Shown one piece after another: positions 18,251 to 27,364 of a DNA stretch of 64,000 nucleotides. This DNA is from Methylophaga thalassica (GTDB taxonomy: Bacteria > Pseudomonadota > Gammaproteobacteria > Nitrosococcales > Methylophagaceae), in contig NZ_BSND01000013.1 of NCBI RefSeq assembly GCF_030159795.1, positions 372,001 to 436,000 on the forward strand. Direction: 5' to 3'. The position numbers and the translations under genes are program-made. Under the pieces are notes generated by a model. That model was not told the DNA's origin, did not search any database, and saw only the letters and a program-made list of their open reading frames with translations. Each line of letters opens with the position of its first letter. Position 1 is the stretch's first letter.

Positions 18251-20530
18251 ATGAAAAATAAATTCCCCTCACGACGTCCTGTATTAAATAAATCGGTTCA
18301 TCCTACGATCACCGCTTTTTTATTATCACTCCCGCTGTCACCGGTTGTTATGGCTGATAATAGTGTTACTGATAACGAAATTGATCTGGATAGTATTAGC
18401 GTTGTGGGTGAGAAAGAGAACCAGTTCAATACCGAATATTCATCCTCAAATAAATTCACCGCTCCGTTGTTGGATACACCAAAAACGGTCAACGTTATTC
18501 CAAAAGCCGTTATTAGTGAGAAAGGGGTGACTACGCTTGAAGAGGCATTACGAACTGTGCCAGGCATTACTTTTGGCGCTGGTGAGGGAGGTAATCCCTT
18601 AGGTGACAGACCCTTTATTCGTGGCATTGATAGTCAGAATAGTATTTCGGTTGACGGTTTACGTGACATTGCAGCTGGTTCACGTGAAATGTTTAACGTA
18701 GAACAAGTGGAAGTGATAAAAGGTGCTGATTCAGCATTCAACGGCCGTGCAGGTGCTGGTGGGAGTATCAATATTGCGACCAAGCTTCCAAAAGCCGAAA
18801 ACTTTAAGCATGCTGAAATTGGTTTAGGCACAGATAACCATTTCCGCAGCACTATTGATGTGAACCAGTTTTTTGATAATGGTGTGGCGTTTCGTTTAAA
18901 TGCGATGGGGTTAAAAGAAGATATTCCTGGCAGAGAAGGACCAGAGAATAAACGCTGGGGTATTGCACCTTCTGTGACGCTGGGTTTGGACACACCGACA
19001 CGAATGACACTGGCCTGGTATCACCTAGAAACAAATGACATTCCTGATGGCGGCGTACCTTATAACTTGCCTGCCACCTTACCTACTTCAGGATCTGTGA
19101 CGTTGCATCCAACCACCGGCGGAGACAGAAACAATTGGTATGGAATGACGCACCGTGACTTTCGTGATGAAACCACCGATCAGCTCACCGGTATTGTGGA
19201 GCATGATTTAAACTCTGACACCACCATCAAGAATACATTCCGTTTTGCGAAGTCCAAACAAGACTACCTCTGGACACTGCCAGATGACAGTCAAGGCAAT
19301 GTGGCTGATGGTTTAGTCTGGCGTCGTGGTAATGCTAACTTTAGTAAAACAGAAACCGTACAAAATGCGACTGAGCTGAGCGGAAAATTTGACACGAGTT
19401 TCATTCAACATAGCTACACCACAGGGATAGAGTTATCTCATGAAAAATCTGAGGTACAACGTATGGCCGTTACCTTTAACAACGCCTATGTTAATTGTGG
19501 TCAAGATGCCATTGATGCTTTTCTGTGTACAAGCCTAAGCAATCCTTCACCGAATGATCCGTGGTTATTTGACTATACCTTGCCAGAGCCGGCTAAATAC
19601 AGAACAAAAACGGCCTCTGCCTATGTGTTTGATACTATGGAATTATCTCCTCAGTGGTTGCTAAATGGTGGTGTGCGTTTTGACCATTATGACTCGACTT
19701 ATACCGGGGCTTCAGCCGCTACCGTGTCGCGTATTGATAATTTATGGAACTATCAACTAGGCATCGTCTTCAAGCCAGTAGAGAGCGGCAGTATCTACGC
19801 TAACTACTCAACATCAAGCACCCCTGGTAATTCTTTTCTCGGCCAAGGTCGTGAAGCAGGTTCTATTGACCCTAACGGGAGACGAGCACCTACTAATGCG
19901 GATCAACTCAAACCAGAAAAGACCCGTGCTTACGAATTAGGTACCAAATGGAATTTTGCAGATGATCGTTTATCGCTTGGTGCTGCAGTATTCCGTAATG
20001 AAGTCACAAATGTTCGAATTCAGGATCCAAACGATGCTTCACTGGCTGAAATGGGCGGAGAAAAAGTGGTCAATGGTCTGGAGCTGTCTGCGACAGGGCA
20101 ATTAACACCTAAATGGGATGTGTTTGCCGGTTATACCTATATGGATAGTGAACAAAAAGATCTGGGTTTGAGTGGCGGTGTGCCCGCTGCCGGAACGGGT
20201 AAAGCGTTTCCTAATACGCCGCGCCATAGCTTCACTTTATGGACGAGCTATGAAGTCACGCCTAAGCTGACGTCTGGCATTGGCATGATTACGCAAAGTG
20301 AAATGGTCGGTGGCTACACCTTTAATGGTGATGCGCTGATTACCAGAGCTGTGCCGGGGTACACACGTTTTGATGGCATGGTGAACTATGCCATCAGTGA
20401 AAAGCTGGAAGCACAATTAAATGTGTATAACCTGCTTGATAAAGAGTATTACTCCTCTTCTTATACGACACATTATGCAACGATCGCAGCGGGTCGTTCT
20501 GCGGTGGCAACCTTGAAACTCGATTTCTAA
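18251..20530 (+). CDS. TonB-dependent siderophore receptor (catecholate type, Fiu-like)
   Basis: A 759-residue outer-membrane receptor. A signal peptide (about residues 1 to 35, ending VVMADNS) is followed by a TonB box-like DSISVVGEK, the plug domain (TPKTVNVIPKAVI, RPFIRGID, SVDGLRD) and a 22-strand barrel ending in the outer-membrane Phe (ATLKLDF). The EKTRAYELGTKW and YNLLDKEYY motifs are typical of siderophore receptors. Ligand specificity is not readable; Fiu-like receptors take catecholates and the linked dioxygenase gene supports that group. An intrinsic terminator follows. Confidence 0.92.
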   Translation: MKNKFPSRRPVLNKSVHPTITAFLLSLPLSPVVMADNSVTDNEIDLDSISVVGEKENQFNTEYSSSNKFTAPLLDTPKTVNVIPKAVISEKGVTTLEEALRTVPGITFGAGEGGNPLGDRPFIRGIDSQNSISVDGLRDIAAGSREMFNVEQVEVIKGADSAFNGRAGAGGSINIATKLPKAENFKHAEIGLGTDNHFRSTIDVNQFFDNGVAFRLNAMGLKEDIPGREGPENKRWGIAPSVTLGLDTPTRMTLAWYHLETNDIPDGGVPYNLPATLPTSGSVTLHPTTGGDRNNWYGMTHRDFRDETTDQLTGIVEHDLNSDTTIKNTFRFAKSKQDYLWTLPDDSQGNVADGLVWRRGNANFSKTETVQNATELSGKFDTSFIQHSYTTGIELSHEKSEVQRMAVTFNNAYVNCGQDAIDAFLCTSLSNPSPNDPWLFDYTLPEPAKYRTKTASAYVFDTMELSPQWLLNGGVRFDHYDSTYTGASAATVSRIDNLWNYQLGIVFKPVESGSIYANYSTSSTPGNSFLGQGREAGSIDPNGRRAPTNADQLKPEKTRAYELGTKWNFADDRLSLGAAVFRNEVTNVRIQDPNDASLAEMGGEKVVNGLELSATGQLTPKWDVFAGYTYMDSEQKDLGLSGGVPAAGTGKAFPNTPRHSFTLWTSYEVTPKLTSGIGMITQSEMVGGYTFNGDALITRAVPGYTRFDGMVNYAISEKLEAQLNVYNLLDKEYYSSSYTTHYATIAAGRSAVATLKLDF

Positions 20531-20556
20531 ACGCCACATTTAGTTATACTCTCTAT

Positions 20557-20590
20557 AGCTTTGCCATCATCATGATGGCAAAGCTTTTTT
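20557..20590 (+). terminator. Intrinsic terminator after the TonB receptor gene
   Basis: Perfect inverted repeat with arms AGCTTTGCCATCAT and ATGATGGCAAAGCT around a single C, followed by a run of T ending at 20590. It lies 27 bases past the receptor stop and before the PiuC gene, so the dioxygenase may be read by readthrough or from its own promoter. Confidence 0.9.
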
Positions 20591-20611
20591 GCTATAAGGG
20601 TGTCACTTATT

Positions 20612-21292
20612 ATGCTTATTCCTATTAAAGGTCTGTTGAGTTCAGAGGAAGCTGAAAAATGTCGGCAGGTGCTGATGCAAGAGGCATGGAATGATGGGCG
20701 ACAGACGGCGGGGCATGTCGCCATCAATGTGAAAACTAATTTGCAGTTAAGTCGAGACAGTCAGGTTGCTCAGCAGATTGGCGATCTGATTCTTGACCGC
20801 TTGGGGGCTCATCCTCAGTTTATGTCTGCCGTGTTACCAGCGAAAGTATTACCGCCCTTGTTTAATCGGTACGAAAGCGGCGGCGCCTATGGCAATCATG
20901 TTGATAACGCTTTATTAACACTGCCTAATTCAAGTATTAAATTACGCAGTGATGTGTCTACCACAGTCTTCTTCAGTGAGCCTGAGCAATATGAAGGCGG
21001 TGAGCTGGTTATTCAGCATAGCTATGGAGAGGAGCGCGTTAAGCTCGCAGCAGGGGATGCTATTGTCTATCCGGCAAATAGTTTGCACCGTGTTGAACCT
21101 GTCACCGAAGGTATCCGCCTGGCCGCTTTTTTCTGGTCGCAAAGTTTAGTGGCAAGCAGTGAACAGAGACAGATGTTGTACGAGCTTGATCAAAGCATCC
21201 AGACTTTGATCATGGATCATCCTGAAAGTGAGTCGATCGCCTCGTTAACGCATCTTTATCACAATCTGTTACGTCACTGGTCACAGACATAA
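20612..21292 (+). CDS. piuC: PKHD-type Fe(II)/2-oxoglutarate dioxygenase PiuC (YbiX)
   Basis: A 226-residue enzyme from ATG 20612; GTG 20600 is in frame but has AAGGG immediately before it, badly spaced, whereas AAGGG lies 11 bases before the ATG. The double-stranded beta-helix iron ligands are H and D in GNHVDNALL and a distal His in NSLHRVEPV, with the 2-oxoglutarate Arg in GIRLAAFFW. Length equals E. coli YbiX (225). These proteins are found beside catecholate receptors and are iron-regulated; their substrate is unknown. It follows the receptor gene here as well. Confidence 0.9.
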   Translation: MLIPIKGLLSSEEAEKCRQVLMQEAWNDGRQTAGHVAINVKTNLQLSRDSQVAQQIGDLILDRLGAHPQFMSAVLPAKVLPPLFNRYESGGAYGNHVDNALLTLPNSSIKLRSDVSTTVFFSEPEQYEGGELVIQHSYGEERVKLAAGDAIVYPANSLHRVEPVTEGIRLAAFFWSQSLVASSEQRQMLYELDQSIQTLIMDHPESESIASLTHLYHNLLRHWSQT

Positions 21293-21298
21293 AGCTGA

Positions 21299-22462
21299 AT
21301 GGAACAATCCCCTATGGCTGAGCAAACCAAGCATATTCTGCAAGCCGCGTTATCGGCTATTCCGGCCAGTATCAGACGTGCGGTTGATTATGAAATCCTG
21401 GCAAAAGACTTTATTGCCGATGATATTTGGGCTTATATTCAGGAAGGTGCAGATAAACCCGGTCAGGACCAAATAAACCGCCAGGCATTTGAACGCTGGC
21501 AATGGTTGCCTCATCGATTACAGCCTATTCATCAGGGCAGTGCTGAAAGTCATTTATTAGGTCAGTTACATGCCTATCCGATGTTGCTTGCACCTATTGC
21601 TTATCATGGTTTAGTGCATCCGCAGGGCGAGTTGGCGATGGCGCAAGCTGCAGCAGCATTACAAACAGGCTTGGTAGTCAGCTCTTTAGCCAGCAGACGA
21701 TTGGAAGATATTGCTGAGACGTTTTATGCCACTGCAGCAGAAATGCAGATTGAAGCTGCCCCGTTATGGTTTCAACTGTATTGGCAAGCGGATATTGAGC
21801 AAAACAAACAACTGATTGAACGCGCCGTTAAGGCGGGCTATCAAGCTATCGTCTGGACAGTGGATGCCCAATACAAGCGTTCAGAATTTCAATTACCTGA
21901 GGGCGTGACTGCTGTTAATTTAGTGTCAGATTCTCAGGAAAAATACACCAGTCATGTGCTGGATAAACACATTGTGTTTCAATCCAGCCTGGCCCAACAA
22001 GAAACCGATTGGGCAACACTGGATTGGATAAAACAACAGACCTCACTGCCTGTGATCGTTAAGGGACTTTTAGCCCCGATTGATGTTTTAACGGCTCAAC
22101 AAAAAGGCGCTGATGCGGTGGTGATCTCAAATCATGGCAGTCGGGTATTGGTGGATGCGGTCTCCCCCCTAAGTGTTTTGCCAGACATTAAAAAGGCATT
22201 AGGTAACGATGCAATGCCACTGATTGTCGACAGTGGTATTCGCTCTGGTAATGATATTGCTAAAGCACTGGCATTAGGCGCTGATGCCGTATTATTGGGA
22301 CGCCCGCAATTATATGCGCTTGCGGTTGCAGGCAGCCTGGGTGTGGCTCATCTGATACATTTGTATCGTGCCGAGTTAGAAATGACTATGGCACAACTGG
22401 GCTGTGATTCTGTTGCTGCGCTTAGCCCTGATTATTTATGGGATGTGCTCCGAAGCAGATGA
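21299..22462 (+). CDS. FMN-dependent alpha-hydroxy-acid oxidase/dehydrogenase
   Basis: A 387-residue TIM-barrel flavoprotein of the lactate dehydrogenase/glycolate oxidase family, which oxidises 2-hydroxy acids. The FMN and active-site parts are present: PMLLAPIAYHGLVHP, WFQLYWQ, VIVKGLL, and the catalytic His279 in SNHGSRVLVDA, followed by LIVDSGIRSGNDIAKAL and LLGRPQLY. The usual SNHGGRQLD reads SNHGSRVLVD, so substrate preference may differ. It starts 6 bp after piuC and so forms an iron-linked pair with it. It converges on the PilZ gene with a 27-bp overlap. Confidence 0.88.
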   Translation: MEQSPMAEQTKHILQAALSAIPASIRRAVDYEILAKDFIADDIWAYIQEGADKPGQDQINRQAFERWQWLPHRLQPIHQGSAESHLLGQLHAYPMLLAPIAYHGLVHPQGELAMAQAAAALQTGLVVSSLASRRLEDIAETFYATAAEMQIEAAPLWFQLYWQADIEQNKQLIERAVKAGYQAIVWTVDAQYKRSEFQLPEGVTAVNLVSDSQEKYTSHVLDKHIVFQSSLAQQETDWATLDWIKQQTSLPVIVKGLLAPIDVLTAQQKGADAVVISNHGSRVLVDAVSPLSVLPDIKKALGNDAMPLIVDSGIRSGNDIAKALALGADAVLLGRPQLYALAVAGSLGVAHLIHLYRAELEMTMAQLGCDSVAALSPDYLWDVLRSR

Positions 22463-24655
22463 GTTTGCATACACTAGCTGAATTAACGGTGTAATGTCAG
22501 TCAGTTCAGCGATAGCGAATAATTCACTGAGCTGCTGGCGAATATGTTTTATACGATGGGCTTGTTTACTACGCTGTTGATTCAGTTGTGGTAACAGATC
22601 AGTTTGTTTGTCGGCTTCCCGACGACTGATTGGGCTGATATAACATTGAAAGGCATAAAATTGCTTAGCGGTGAGTGCCCGCTGTAGAAACCGATCTTTA
22701 TCGTGTTGTGCAATAAATTGGTGATCAAACATCCATTGCCATTGATCCTGGCTATTTCTGAATCCATATAGCGCTGTATTGAGCGATTCTCCCTCTTTTG
22801 CTTGAAAGTTTTTAACTTGCTCATGAAGTTCTGCCAGGTGAACTTCCATCGATAACCAAAAGTTATCCGATTGCTGATGCGCATTGTTGAGTTCAGTGCA
22901 GCCAACGATATAGATGCGTCTTTGGCCTGATTCATCAGCACCTAAAAATAAAGGAATCGATTCTGCTGTGTCGAGAAGGGAAGGTATGAACAAGCGACTT
23001 TCATGGCCTTGAAGGAGATCATCCTGATTTTGCTTCAATTGTTGCTGGTTGCTGGCAATAACGTGGTTAAAAAACTGGTCCTGACTCGATGAGCAGTGTT
23101 CATGAATACGTTCAAAGCCGAGTTGATAACGATTTTTCCAACGTTTCTTATTCTTAAGTTGATACGGGATGCGTTGCAAACTGACTTTTTTAGTCTGGCT
23201 TTGCCAACGAGGAAAGTCCACATAAACCACTTTATCCAGACTTACCTCAATACTGAGTGGCAATGTGACAGATAAACCATGACTTGAAACATCAATGCTG
23301 GTGGTTTCCCATTGTTGTTCATTGATATGAATGACAACTGGGGTGCGAATTTGATAGCGCTGAACCTGACGTTTAATGATATGACTCAACGCATAAGGTG
23401 TCGGTAAGTCATTTAATTCCCATATAGGAATGTCATAGCATTCGGGTTGAGCTACGATTCCTTTTTGCGCATCAGCAATATACGGTGTAAGTGATTGTTG
23501 TAAATCAATCAAACGAATGGCGTATTGTGGGCGATTCAGATTATTGGCTAACTGTTGAGCATAGCCTGGCATCTCTTCTTTTAAAGCACTTATTGAGGTC
23601 GTAGACAAGATTTCGTCAATCTGGATCGGACTTCTGAGCATCAGAAACAGCTGTTGATGATTGATTGCGGCACTGTGGAGTAACGCAATGACTTGCTTTT
23701 CTGATTTTAATGGCGAGAAACATACCTGTTTTTTACCCATCAAAATCAGTAGTTTTTCTTGTTGTTTTTGCTCCGGTGCTGGCAGACTTTCAATCAGCAT
23801 GCTCAGGCTGGTTTGCCATTGTTGCGTCTGCCATTCTGATTCGACACCGCAAAAAATAGCCTGATAATCCGGGTAGTCAGCATGTTGTACTTGCCATAAT
23901 ACCGGGTACGCAAGGTGATTGACCCAAAGGCGCCGATAAAAGGCTTTCTGTAAATTGAGTACCTCATACTCGGTATCAATATGCCGTTGCTTGGCTTGCT
24001 GCTCAATGAACCCAGACATCCACTGAGTGAATTCAGTGTCGGTATTTTCCTGGGTCAGGATCAGTGTTGAATAGGCTTCATCGTGCTCCAGCTTTAATAT
24101 GATGTAGCGCTGAGCAGAGAGGAATGACAGTCGGTGTTTTTCTGATAGTTCACTGAACTCAACACTGACTGAGTCACCCTTGTGCAATGTGTAACTGCGT
24201 TTTAACGTGACCCGTATCGCCGTTAAGGAGATATTGACGGTGTGGCCGCTGTATAAAACATCGGCGATACGAAGTTTGACCGGCGTACTGAAGTTGAGTC
24301 GTTGTTCTGTGCGGGAGAAATTTTCATCCAATATCAGACGTTGAATGGTTGGTTTATTCGTTTCTACTGATTCTTCGAGTGTATTTGTTTGCTCTAGTTG
24401 TTTGATGGTCTTCAATACAGCTTCGTAGACAGCTACTGTGTAGCGCCCCTGAGTGCGATTCATCAGCTGTTTAACCAGCAGATAAGCTCTGTCATCAAGA
24501 TAGTGGCGACGGCCACCAAACTCGTATGCCTGACACTCACCGCTGACTTTACCTCTTAAATCAATGATTCGCAGACAGTCTTTATTTAGACGCTGTTTCT
24601 CTAATCCTTGCAAAAAGGCTTGGTTTTTTTGCTTGAGATCAGCACTTTCAGCCAT
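22436..24655 (-). CDS. Large protein with two PilZ-type domains (c-di-GMP effector candidate)
   Basis: A 739-residue cytoplasmic protein without membrane segments. The first PilZ-like domain, about residues 118 to 175 (FSTPVKLRIADVLYSGHTVN), lacks a clean RxxxR. The second, about 430 to 530, has QRYQIRTPVVIHIN and DVSSHGLSVTL, matching RxxxR and (D/N)xSxxG of c-di-GMP binders. The N- and C-terminal regions match nothing I recognise; the C-terminal part is rich in Gln and basic residues. It is the last gene of the yciB-yciI-bolA run, 7 bp after bolA. Confidence 0.8.
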   Translation of the reverse strand: MAESADLKQKNQAFLQGLEKQRLNKDCLRIIDLRGKVSGECQAYEFGGRRHYLDDRAYLLVKQLMNRTQGRYTVAVYEAVLKTIKQLEQTNTLEESVETNKPTIQRLILDENFSRTEQRLNFSTPVKLRIADVLYSGHTVNISLTAIRVTLKRSYTLHKGDSVSVEFSELSEKHRLSFLSAQRYIILKLEHDEAYSTLILTQENTDTEFTQWMSGFIEQQAKQRHIDTEYEVLNLQKAFYRRLWVNHLAYPVLWQVQHADYPDYQAIFCGVESEWQTQQWQTSLSMLIESLPAPEQKQQEKLLILMGKKQVCFSPLKSEKQVIALLHSAAINHQQLFLMLRSPIQIDEILSTTSISALKEEMPGYAQQLANNLNRPQYAIRLIDLQQSLTPYIADAQKGIVAQPECYDIPIWELNDLPTPYALSHIIKRQVQRYQIRTPVVIHINEQQWETTSIDVSSHGLSVTLPLSIEVSLDKVVYVDFPRWQSQTKKVSLQRIPYQLKNKKRWKNRYQLGFERIHEHCSSSQDQFFNHVIASNQQQLKQNQDDLLQGHESRLFIPSLLDTAESIPLFLGADESGQRRIYIVGCTELNNAHQQSDNFWLSMEVHLAELHEQVKNFQAKEGESLNTALYGFRNSQDQWQWMFDHQFIAQHDKDRFLQRALTAKQFYAFQCYISPISRREADKQTDLLPQLNQQRSKQAHRIKHIRQQLSELFAIAELTDITPLIQLVYANSSASEHIP

Positions 24656-24662
24656 GACAGTA

Positions 24663-24932
24663 TTACTGAGGCTGGTATTCGGCAGGGGTTTTTGCCTGAA
24701 TGCTTAAGGCATGAATTTTTGACTTCATCAGTGTATCCACGTGTTCAAAAACGAGGCGATGACGCTTGATGAGGGATAAGCCAGTAAAAGCGTCACTGAC
24801 AATCAGCAGGTTATAGTGACCACCACCCGTGTTGCCGGCATGCCCTGCGTGTTTATCACTGTCATCCTCAATTTCAATGACTTCAGGGGAGAGTGCTTGC
24901 AGTGCATTTTTAATTTCGTCAATGGTGCTCAT
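24663..24932 (-). CDS. BolA-family protein
   Basis: An 89-residue BolA/IbaG-type protein with the helix-turn-helix-like fold and conserved [22 protein letters not shown] (split at the middle) and H at [12 protein letters not shown]. BolA proteins pair with monothiol glutaredoxins to carry or sense [2Fe-2S] clusters. Its start overlaps the YciI stop by ATGA. The inserted [12 protein letters not shown] stretch is His/Gly-rich, as in many proteobacterial BolA proteins. Confidence 0.9.
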   Translation of the reverse strand: MSTIDEIKNALQALSPEVIEIEDDSDKHAGHAGNTGGGHYNLLIVSDAFTGLSLIKRHRLVFEHVDTLMKSKIHALSIQAKTPAEYQPQ

Positions 24933-25228
24933 GGTAAGACTTTTTTAAAGGGTTTAACGGTGACTTTAGCGTAGACCTCGGCATCAATATAGGGATCATC
25001 TGACGCCCATATTTGTGCTTGTTCCAGACTATCAAACTCAGCCACGACCAGACTGCCGCTAAAGCCAGCATCGCCGGGTGTTTCACTGTCAACAGCAGGA
25101 TGAGGACCTGCCAGAACTAAACGCCCTTGATCCTGTAAAGCCTGAAGACGTTCTAAATGAGCAGGTCTGGCAGCAAGACGTTTGCTCAGACTGTCTGGAT
25201 GATCTTCGCTGATAATGGCGTATAACAT
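24929..25228 (-). CDS. yciI: YciI-family protein
   Basis: A 99-residue YciI/YCII-domain protein with a ferredoxin-like fold. [17 protein letters not shown] and [17 protein letters not shown] are the family start, with the conserved His; LAGPHPA and [19 protein letters not shown] follow. Family members are small, often putative dehydrochlorinase-like proteins with no settled role. It is encoded between yciB and bolA, the usual gammaproteobacterial order. Confidence 0.92.
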   Translation of the reverse strand: MLYAIISEDHPDSLSKRLAARPAHLERLQALQDQGRLVLAGPHPAVDSETPGDAGFSGSLVVAEFDSLEQAQIWASDDPYIDAEVYAKVTVKPFKKVLP

Positions 25229-25241
25229 AGTTTCACAATTC

Positions 25242-25820
25242 CTATTTTTTCACTTCTACAGCATGTTTTGCCAGGTAAATTGACTGCGCCACAACAAAAA
25301 CAACGGTCAGCCCCAGCATGCCGAATAATTTGAAGTTGACCCAGGTGGCTTCATCAAAATTGAAAGCGACATAAAGGTTAACCAAGCCGGATAAGACAAA
25401 AAATGCGACCCAAGCCAGATTTAAACGAGTCCATATTTTGGGAGGGAGTTGAATATGATCCGCCATCATTCGTTCTAAAAGGGATTTATCCGTGAACAGA
25501 TAAGCGCCAATAAAGACTAATGCGAATAACCAGTTGACCGCTGTCGGTTTCCACTTAATAAAATCTGGATTGTGTAACCACAATGTCAGCCCACCCAATA
25601 CCAAAACTAAGGCCAGGGTAATTAAATGCGCACGTTCCACTTTTCTGAACAGCAACCAGGTAATACACACCTGTAATAAGCTCACCACAATCATGACTGC
25701 TGTGGCGACATAAATGCCTTCTAATTGGTAGGTAACACCATTAAATGTGTAGTCTCCGCCGCCAAACTTATAAGCCACAAAAAATAATACGATGGGGAGG
25801 AAATCGAAGAATAATTTCAT
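25242..25820 (-). CDS. yciB: Septation/intracellular-membrane protein YciB (IspZ)
   Basis: A 192-residue inner-membrane protein with five hydrophobic segments. [18 protein letters not shown] at the N-terminus, [11 protein letters not shown], and [23 protein letters not shown] (two pieces) are strong YciB signatures. It affects cell-envelope synthesis and division by interaction with elongasome and divisome proteins. It heads the yciB-yciI-bolA-PilZ operon and diverges from the rnm gene across 53 bp. Confidence 0.93.
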   Translation of the reverse strand: MKLFFDFLPIVLFFVAYKFGGGDYTFNGVTYQLEGIYVATAVMIVVSLLQVCITWLLFRKVERAHLITLALVLVLGGLTLWLHNPDFIKWKPTAVNWLFALVFIGAYLFTDKSLLERMMADHIQLPPKIWTRLNLAWVAFFVLSGLVNLYVAFNFDEATWVNFKLFGMLGLTVVFVVAQSIYLAKHAVEVKK

Positions 25821-25873
25821 TTCGTTTTTTCACTTCAAGCAGGATGACTGCATTCTATCGTAAAATAGGACTT

Positions 25874-26707
25874 ATGACTCAGTTTGACTTACATACCCAT
25901 TCCACTGCCTCTGATGGCTCGCTGTCGCCCGAAACCTTAGTGGCTCGCGCTAAACAACAGGGCGTCACGCACCTTGCGTTGACCGACCATGATGGAACAG
26001 AGGGCATAAGACAGGCGATGGCAGAGGCTCAGTTGCAGGATGTGGTTTTGATTCCCGGCGTGGAAATTTCCGTCAGCTGGCATGGTGCCACAGTGCATAT
26101 CGTGGGACTGCAGATCGATATCGATAATGAAGTTTTGCAACAAGGTTTATCAGCATTACGAGATTATCGCCGTCAGCGTGCGATAGATATTGCGACCCGC
26201 TTAGATAAAGCAGGCATTCCTGGTGCTTATGAAGGCGCGAGCCAGTATGCCTCTGAAACGATGCTTGGCCGGGTGCATTTTGCCCGCTTTTTAGTCGAAA
26301 AGGGCTACGCAAAAGATATGAAAGATGTCTTTAAGCGTTTTCTGGTTCGTAATAAACCGGGTTATGTCACGGGTCATTGGGCTAGCCTTGAAGATACCGT
26401 CAACTGGATTATCGGCGCGGGCGGGCAGGCCGTTATTGCTCATCCGGCACGTTACAAAATGACCGCAACAAAACGCCGGAAACTGGTGGCAGAATTCAAA
26501 GCATTGGGTGGTTCCGGAATCGAGGTTGCCTCTGGTGCGCAGCATCCAGAGGAAGTCAGAACAATGGCAAGGTTGGCAACTGAATTTGATTTGTTAGCTT
26601 CAGCAGGTTCAGACTTCCATAGCCCGGATAATAGCTATACTGAACTAGGTAAAATGACGGCGTTGCCGCCAAATGTGACACCCATCTGGTCGACATGGGT
26701 GAATTGA
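25874..26707 (+). CDS. rnm: PHP-domain phosphoesterase RnmA (YciV)
   Basis: A 277-residue PHP metalloenzyme starting at ATG 25874 with AGGA just upstream; the open frame continues 43 codons further 5' but that would overlap yciB. Metal motifs are DLHTHSTASDG, LTDHDGTEG, IPGVEIS, AVIAHPAR and SDFHSP. E. coli RNase AM (YciV) is a 5'-3' exonuclease that matures rRNA 5' ends and hydrolyses pAp. The yciO gene follows 29 bp later, as in E. coli. Confidence 0.9.
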   Translation: MTQFDLHTHSTASDGSLSPETLVARAKQQGVTHLALTDHDGTEGIRQAMAEAQLQDVVLIPGVEISVSWHGATVHIVGLQIDIDNEVLQQGLSALRDYRRQRAIDIATRLDKAGIPGAYEGASQYASETMLGRVHFARFLVEKGYAKDMKDVFKRFLVRNKPGYVTGHWASLEDTVNWIIGAGGQAVIAHPARYKMTATKRRKLVAEFKALGGSGIEVASGAQHPEEVRTMARLATEFDLLASAGSDFHSPDNSYTELGKMTALPPNVTPIWSTWVN

Positions 26708-26736
26708 GCCCTCAATCTTTAGAAGTGTGATTTTAT

Positions 26737-27360
26737 ATGAGCCAGTTTTTTCAAATACATCCAGACAACCCTCAGGTAAGACTGATCAAACAGGCTTGCG
26801 AAATTATTCGGCGTGGTGGGCTGATTGTGTATCCAACGGATTCAGGCTATGCATTGGGCTGTCAGATTGGTGATAACGATGCAATGGAACGTCTGCGTCG
26901 AATCCGTCAGTTAGATGCCGATCATAACTTCACCTTGGTGTGTCGTGATTTATCAGAACTCTCGACCTATGCGAAATTCAATAATGCGGTGTTTCGTTTA
27001 TTAAAAGCCTATACGCCAGGACCATATACCTTTGTTTTACCGGCGACCAAAGAAGTGCCTCGCAAGTTACAGCACCCCAAACGTAAAACCATTGGTTTAC
27101 GTATTCCGGAACACACAATTGCGTTGGCACTGCTGGAAGAACTGAATGAACCGCTCATGAGCTCAACCCTGATTTTGCCGGGCGATGATATGCCCATGAC
27201 GGATGCCGAAGATATTGTCGATGCCATTGGTAAACAAGTGGATTTAATTATTGATGGCGGTGCCTGCGGTGCCGAGCCAACCACCGTGGTTGAATTTGTC
27301 GATGACTTACCTGAAGTCACCCGACATGGTATGGGAGATACAACCCCATTCGAGAGTTAA
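26737..27360 (+). CDS. yciO: Sua5/YciO/YrdC-family protein YciO
   Basis: A 207-residue member of the threonylcarbamoyl-AMP synthase superfamily. GGLIVYPTDSGYALGC and LDADHNFTLVCRDLSEL hold the nucleotide-binding positions, and PGPYTFVLPATKEVPRKL and TIGLRIP follow. The KRxxR-type set of TsaC is altered in YciO, which shows weak or different activity, so I call it YciO rather than the tRNA t6A enzyme. Coupled to plsC, whose ATG lies four bases after the yciO stop. Confidence 0.9.
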   Translation: MSQFFQIHPDNPQVRLIKQACEIIRRGGLIVYPTDSGYALGCQIGDNDAMERLRRIRQLDADHNFTLVCRDLSELSTYAKFNNAVFRLLKAYTPGPYTFVLPATKEVPRKLQHPKRKTIGLRIPEHTIALALLEELNEPLMSSTLILPGDDMPMTDAEDIVDAIGKQVDLIIDGGACGAEPTTVVEFVDDLPEVTRHGMGDTTPFES

Positions 27361-27364
27361 GCAG

